DNA from: Pseudomonas sp. WS 5079 | GTDB lineage: Bacteria; Pseudomonadota; Gammaproteobacteria; Pseudomonadales; Pseudomonadaceae | Assembly (NCBI RefSeq): GCF_012985465.1 | Contig: NZ_JAAQWN010000008.1 | Coordinates: 286,451-350,450, forward strand | Direction of reading: 5' to 3' | Length of the DNA stretch: 64,000 bases | Part shown: positions 60,661 through 64,000 of the stretch, piece after piece | How positions within the stretch are numbered: the first letter of the stretch is position 1 | Layout of the letters: each line of letters begins with the position of its first letter | Program-made: the position numbers and the translations under genes | The notes under the pieces: generated by a model | What the model saw: the letters and a program-made list of their open reading frames with translations, nothing else | What the model was told of the DNA's origin: nothing | Database searches by the model: none

Positions 60661-60756
60661 CATGAAAAAGCCCAACTCGCTAAAGTTGGGCTAAGTCATT
60701 GAAAAATATGGTCGGGACGGAGTGATTCGAACACTCGACCCCTAGCACCCCATGCT
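60661..60756 (-). repeat. Direct repeat copy 2: 3' half and terminator of tRNA-Pro(GGG)
   Basis: This is the second attachment-site copy with the same 3' tRNA half. The tRNA terminator is intact (AGCCCAACT/AGTTGGGCT in reverse sense, then T-run). Sequence beyond the anticodon loop (CAGGGCCAAGC on the minus strand) is not tRNA-like, so the full tRNA gene is not here. Another element probably sits between this copy and the real tRNA gene. Confidence 0.9.
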
Positions 60757-61023
60757 TGGCCCTGTACGGACGTAAGCCATTGTAAAATATAGAATTATGC
60801 ACTTATACACGGCACCAAATAACCGCATTTCCTGTGCTTATGCAAACGATAAACCGTGGCCTGTAGCGAAGGTTTTGCGCAACTTACATCGCTCAGCACA
60901 CCCTTCCCCGGCGTCCTGCCGACCGAACACCAAACCAAAATCCCCTACAGCTCGTCGCCTCACATCGCACAACCCGCAAACCTCGATTACTGTATGCACA
61001 TACAGCGTTCGGATTACCCCACA
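60757..61023. other. Non-coding gap right of the islet
   Basis: I see no gene and no clear regulatory site beyond a plausible promoter region for the gene at 61024. Confidence 0.35.
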
Positions 61024-61398
61024 ATGAACATCGACGAAGACACCTCGACGTGGCTTGGATGCCCTACGCCTCTGGAAATGTACAAGCACCAGTGCGCGCT
61101 ACTCGAGGACGAGCTCACAACCGCCTATCGCCTGCTGAGCAAGGCGCGGGCGAACGTTGCGGGCCTGGTCCAAATGAATGACCTGCTGACGACTGGAAAG
61201 GCCGAGGCAGAAGGAAAGCTCGCCGAGGCGCTTGAAAAGATAAGTATGCTGGAACAGCAGTACTCGTTTGCCTCGGTGCAAAGCGTGAAGATTGTTACCC
61301 AGCAGCGCGACTATTTACACAGGGAGAATCAACGGCTGCTGGAAGAGCTGCGCAGGCTGAGCGAACTATACCCTGAACTCAGCAACTCTTTAATTTGA
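61024..61398 (+). CDS. Coiled-coil hypothetical protein (124 aa)
   Basis: The product starts MNIDEDTSTWLGCPTPLEMYKHQCALLEDELTTAYRLL and is helical and charged to its end, with strong coiled-coil heptads from residue 20 to 115. I recognise no family. The frame opens earlier, but the residues there are not protein-like. It converges with the three-gene operon to its right. Confidence 0.6.
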   Translation: MNIDEDTSTWLGCPTPLEMYKHQCALLEDELTTAYRLLSKARANVAGLVQMNDLLTTGKAEAEGKLAEALEKISMLEQQYSFASVQSVKIVTQQRDYLHRENQRLLEELRRLSELYPELSNSLI

Positions 61399-61414
61399 AT
61401 GCTGAGGCAGAAAC

Positions 61415-61954
61415 TCATCCAAAAGACAAATTACTAAAAGTCCAAATCAATAAAGTAAAAATAAGAATTGATAACAACCCAAAAGCTACTCCACTCAGCT
61501 CACACGCGAACCTATTAACGCGACTTAGCAGTGAGCGGCTAAAATATAATTCATCACACCCGACTTCGATCCTTTCAACTATCTGGGATGTTAGAGCTCT
61601 AGCTTTATAGCTGAGCTCCTCTCTGCCCGACGCCTCGAAAAAATCTAACCCCCTTAACGCCCCGACCATAGCAATGTCTATTATAGGTGTGCGCACATGG
61701 CCATTAAACTGATTCACGCGCAACTCGAGCTCAAGCATAAGACCAGTATATGCCTCTTCCGCTCGACTTGCGTTGAAACTTTCTTTTCCAACTTCATCCT
61801 CCACCCAAGACAACAAGCTATCCAACCTATCAATAATTTTATCCTTCCTCTTAAGAGCCTCTGATCTTCGGTTCGCGTTATACTGAAGATAAACAGTAAA
61901 CATCCAACCAACCAGTAAAACTATAAGCTGCCCGGGAAGGTTTTGAAAGTTCAT
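61415..61954 (-). CDS. Membrane protein of the STAS/GHKL operon (179 aa)
   Basis: A membrane helix at each end (GQLIVLLVGWMFTVYL at 8-23, VAFGLLSILIFTLLIW at 156-171) encloses a helical cytoplasmic or periplasmic part. It is the last gene of a three-gene operon, and its ATG overlaps the stop of the STAS-like gene. In defence systems a small membrane protein beside a sensor is often the effector that damages the membrane; this is only an analogy. Confidence 0.7.
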   Translation of the reverse strand: MNFQNLPGQLIVLLVGWMFTVYLQYNANRRSEALKRKDKIIDRLDSLLSWVEDEVGKESFNASRAEEAYTGLMLELELRVNQFNGHVRTPIIDIAMVGALRGLDFFEASGREELSYKARALTSQIVERIEVGCDELYFSRSLLSRVNRFACELSGVAFGLLSILIFTLLIWTFSNLSFG

Positions 61955-62280
61955 TTACCCTTACCACCTGCAGCATCAATTCGATCTTTAATTAGAGCCT
62001 CAATACTTTTAACTAGCTCGTGAGAATAAGTCAGCTTGTTTTGCAGCTCATCCCAAGTGAACCCTTCTTCGCGAATCAATCCGCCAAAAGCCTCGTCCAA
62101 AAAAGAACGACCATATCGATTATAACCATCAAGTTCCACGTGAACTTTATCGTACTCTCGCAACTTCGGCGCAAGTAGCCTTTCCCGAAAGTATTGACCA
62201 CAGCCGTCACCGTCGTCAGGATATCTACCGTATGGACGCTTACTAAAATCTTTCACGACACTGATTGTATATTGGCTCAT
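61951..62280 (-). CDS. STAS-like DUF4325 protein (109 aa)
   Basis: The product MSQYTISVVKDFSKRPYGRYPDDGDGCGQYFRERLLAPKLREYDKVHVELDGYNRYGRSFLDEAFGGLIREEGF has the DUF4325 signature GRSFLDEAFGGL, a STAS-like fold with an anti-sigma-antagonist look. ATGA overlaps couple it to both neighbours. It probably binds the GHKL ATPase encoded upstream. Confidence 0.8.
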   Translation of the reverse strand: MSQYTISVVKDFSKRPYGRYPDDGDGCGQYFRERLLAPKLREYDKVHVELDGYNRYGRSFLDEAFGGLIREEGFTWDELQNKLTYSHELVKSIEALIKDRIDAAGGKGK

Positions 62281-63377
62281 AACTCTATATTCCATTGGAC
62301 CAAGGTACCAGGGAACTTATTCTTCAACCTAGACGCACCTGGTTGCTGTCCGTCCTCATTGAATGTATAAAGACCATTATTACTAAATACCCATAATACG
62401 CCACCATCGGTATCGTTAACCAGCGCTTTGATGCTCTTACTACCTTGACCATGTTTTTCTTGACGGGTCCCAGTAACATCATTCTGCATCGAAAAATAAA
62501 TTAATCTTTCATCAGAAACTCTGGTAGGAATACCACCGAAAATCTTAACACCCGAGTTCTCGAAATCTGGTATATCTTTAGTCATATCTTCGTAAAGCTT
62601 AGGATCAGTAAATTTCAGTAGAGGAAAGAACCAAGGTTGCTCCACTACAGTTTTAGGTATCCCTACCCCGCAATCATAAATAGCCAAGTATAGCTGCTTA
62701 CCAAAAGTACTGCACATAAGCCACCAACGTTTATTTTCGTTAGGCTCTCCGGGATACGCGTGCAACCTGACATTATTAATAGTTTCTGATACTGCATCGC
62801 CGTACACATGCTCTTGCGTCGGACTCATCTTGCCGTCGTAGATTCTACGCTGAATAAAATCGACGACCTCATCCATTTGCTCTCTGCCAACACTCGATAC
62901 GATCGGCATATTTCTGGAGCTCGTAAGAGCATATTTAATTTCAAGCCCATTGATAAGCTTATGCAAATTACTAGATTTTAATGCAATGTTAACCGCAGGA
63001 GACTTAAGAGATAGAGAAACGCTAGCCTTACCTAATCGACCGCTCCCAGCGAGCTCAATTGCGGCATATACCACAACCAATGCCGCCGCAGAGATTTTCT
63101 CTGTTTGAGAAAAGTCAACTACGCAGTCACGACACCGATATTTTTTCCTGATCTGGTGAAGAAACTCCATTGTTTCGTTGTATGGGCTAACTCTGCCTTC
63201 AAATTCATAAATAGATATGTACTTTGGAGCAATAAAGATATCCCTATCAATCAAAGCGCGTATGGGCGCAACTTTCCCAGGGATATAAATTTTATTCTTT
63301 CGGCGCAGTCGTGTGAGCCATCGGGCTTCCCCTGCAGCCTGCTTCATTTCCCTATGTTCTGCGCTGATTCGCTTCAT
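62277..63377 (-). CDS. STAS-GHKL ATPase fusion protein (366 aa)
   Basis: Residues about 55-140 look STAS-like (CVVDFSQTEKISAAALVVVYAAIELAGSG). Residues 165-366 form a GHKL ATPase with N-box DAVSETINNVRLHAYP (Glu198, Asn201/202), G1 box DCGVGIP (235-241) and G2 box EKHGQGSKSIK (307-317). There is no kinase dimerisation domain or phospho-accepting His, so it is not a classical sensor kinase. ATG 63377 with GGA upstream is chosen over a longer frame. It leads a coupled three-gene operon. Confidence 0.8.
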   Translation of the reverse strand: MKRISAEHREMKQAAGEARWLTRLRRKNKIYIPGKVAPIRALIDRDIFIAPKYISIYEFEGRVSPYNETMEFLHQIRKKYRCRDCVVDFSQTEKISAAALVVVYAAIELAGSGRLGKASVSLSLKSPAVNIALKSSNLHKLINGLEIKYALTSSRNMPIVSSVGREQMDEVVDFIQRRIYDGKMSPTQEHVYGDAVSETINNVRLHAYPGEPNENKRWWLMCSTFGKQLYLAIYDCGVGIPKTVVEQPWFFPLLKFTDPKLYEDMTKDIPDFENSGVKIFGGIPTRVSDERLIYFSMQNDVTGTRQEKHGQGSKSIKALVNDTDGGVLWVFSNNGLYTFNEDGQQPGASRLKNKFPGTLVQWNIEL

Positions 63378-63615
63378 CTTTATTCCGAATTGGTCAAAAC
63401 TTCCTTGCTGCGCTACCTTTCGGCAACTGGCCAAGGTAGTAGATTGCCTACCATCATCCAGTCCTTGGCATATGACAGCACCGCACATTATCAAAAGCCG
63501 GTCTGAAGGTCACTCATCGGTTCCCACAATAGCTCATGCCGCCAACGCTAGATTCCGCGCTATCAAAATGGCGACTGGACAGCGCGGCAAGCAATTTTGA
63601 AATTTTTCCGCTCCG

Positions 63616-64000
63616 TCAATCAGGCTCCGAAACTTTCCGGGCATACGCCTGACACGCCCGCAGCGCGATCAATCCTCTATCGCCGCCATCGGTGATGGCG
63701 ACAATTCGTTGAGCATGCGCTGGGTCAAGTTGGGCTCGACGGGCTGCATGAACCACGCCGACGGCGCCGGGGGCGATAGGCACGTTGCAGCCACCGGCTG
63801 AATCCGTGGCGTCGAGAAGGACTGACAGCCGCAAATCAGTAGTAGCAAGGCGGTCACGCAGCAGAGCCTGGTAGCGTTGAGCATCGGAAAGTTCTCGGGT
63901 GTGTTGTTGATCGGAGGTGGCCAGCGTCTTCTCCAGGCCCAGGCGCCTGTCCTGCTCGTCGCGCACTTGCTTGATGGCCACCGCGCTGATTCTGTCCAGC
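63616..64000 (-). CDS. Phage Rz-like inner-membrane spanin (partial)
   Basis: The minus-strand frame is open to the window end and reads LDRISAVAIKQVRDEQDRRLGLEKTLATSDQQHTRELSDAQRYQALLRDRLATTDLRLSVLL, the coiled-coil periplasmic part of Rz. The N-terminal anchor lies outside. Together with the nested Rz1 it fuses inner and outer membranes at the end of phage lysis. It signals a prophage to the right. Confidence 0.85.
   Translation of the reverse strand, partial: LDRISAVAIKQVRDEQDRRLGLEKTLATSDQQHTRELSDAQRYQALLRDRLATTDLRLSVLLDATDSAGGCNVPIAPGAVGVVHAARRAQLDPAHAQRIVAITDGGDRGLIALRACQAYARKVSEPD
63669..63884 (-). CDS. Phage Rz1-like outer-membrane spanin lipoprotein
   Basis: This 71-residue lipoprotein is nested in another frame inside Rz, the hallmark of Rz/Rz1 pairs. 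The signal peptide TRLCCVTALLLLICGC has lipobox LICGC, and the mature part is Pro-rich. Confidence 0.85.
   Translation of the reverse strand: MLNATRLCCVTALLLLICGCQSFSTPRIQPVAATCLSPPAPSAWFMQPVEPNLTQRMLNELSPSPMAAIED

Noticed and set aside
60661..60756. A functional tRNA-Pro gene at the integrase end
   Set aside because: Same reason; sequence upstream of the anticodon loop does not fold as tRNA.
1..64000. CRISPR array
   Set aside because: No regularly spaced identical repeats with unique spacers were seen.

Overview
The window looks like a Pseudomonas chromosome. The gene families, the GC-rich codon use of the backbone and the PFL/TIGR037xx type of conjugation genes all fit that genus. It is mostly accessory DNA in three blocks.

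(1) 1-9.5 kb is a nutrient-scavenging locus. It holds a truncated-at-edge MFS symporter of the ProP/metabolite:H+ type, a canonical creatinase, a GlxA-type regulator fragment that has lost its DNA-binding domain, a four-gene polar amino-acid ABC importer, a divergent LysR regulator, and a second creatinase-like protein in which two conserved active-site residues are changed (Glu358 to Thr, His376 to Gly).

(2) 9.7-49.2 kb is the core of an integrative and conjugative element (ICE) of the PFGI-1/ICEclc/SPI-7 type. The partition and replication genes come first (AlpA, ParA, ParB, DUF2857, STY4528-type replication protein, PFL_4669, DUF3158, SSB, TopB, DUF3577). RadC and small accessory genes follow, then the PilL and type IV secretion genes with coupling protein and VirB4-like ATPase, then ArdC-like antirestriction, and finally a MobH relaxase. 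Two different IS5-family elements interrupt two conjugation genes (TIGR03759 and RAQPRD) with clean target duplications. No ICE integrase is visible. Non-coding structure is rich: two copies of a structured RNA-like leader with compensatory changes, four similar hairpin leaders in front of accessory genes, iteron-like palindromes inside the replication gene, and long palindromes downstream of it.

(3) 49.3-64 kb is a defence and prophage-remnant zone. A three-gene operon (MerR-like regulator, Eco57I-like N6-adenine methyltransferase, PD-(D/E)XK nuclease-like protein) follows the relaxase. A 6.7-kb islet is bounded by 96-bp direct repeats carrying the 3' half and terminator of tRNA-Pro(GGG). 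It contains a surface-polysaccharide-type membrane protein, an acyltransferase with a stop at codon 2, phage regulator fragments, a frameshifted excisionase and an integrase broken twice. To its right lies a tightly coupled operon (STAS/GHKL ATPase, STAS-like DUF4325 protein, membrane protein) of unknown but defence-like character. The window ends in a phage Rz/Rz1 lysis pair.

The conjugation system looks disabled or impaired, and the tRNA-Pro islet looks immobile on its own. The most promising undescribed items are the STAS/GHKL operon, the methyltransferase-nuclease operon and the duplicated structured leader RNA.
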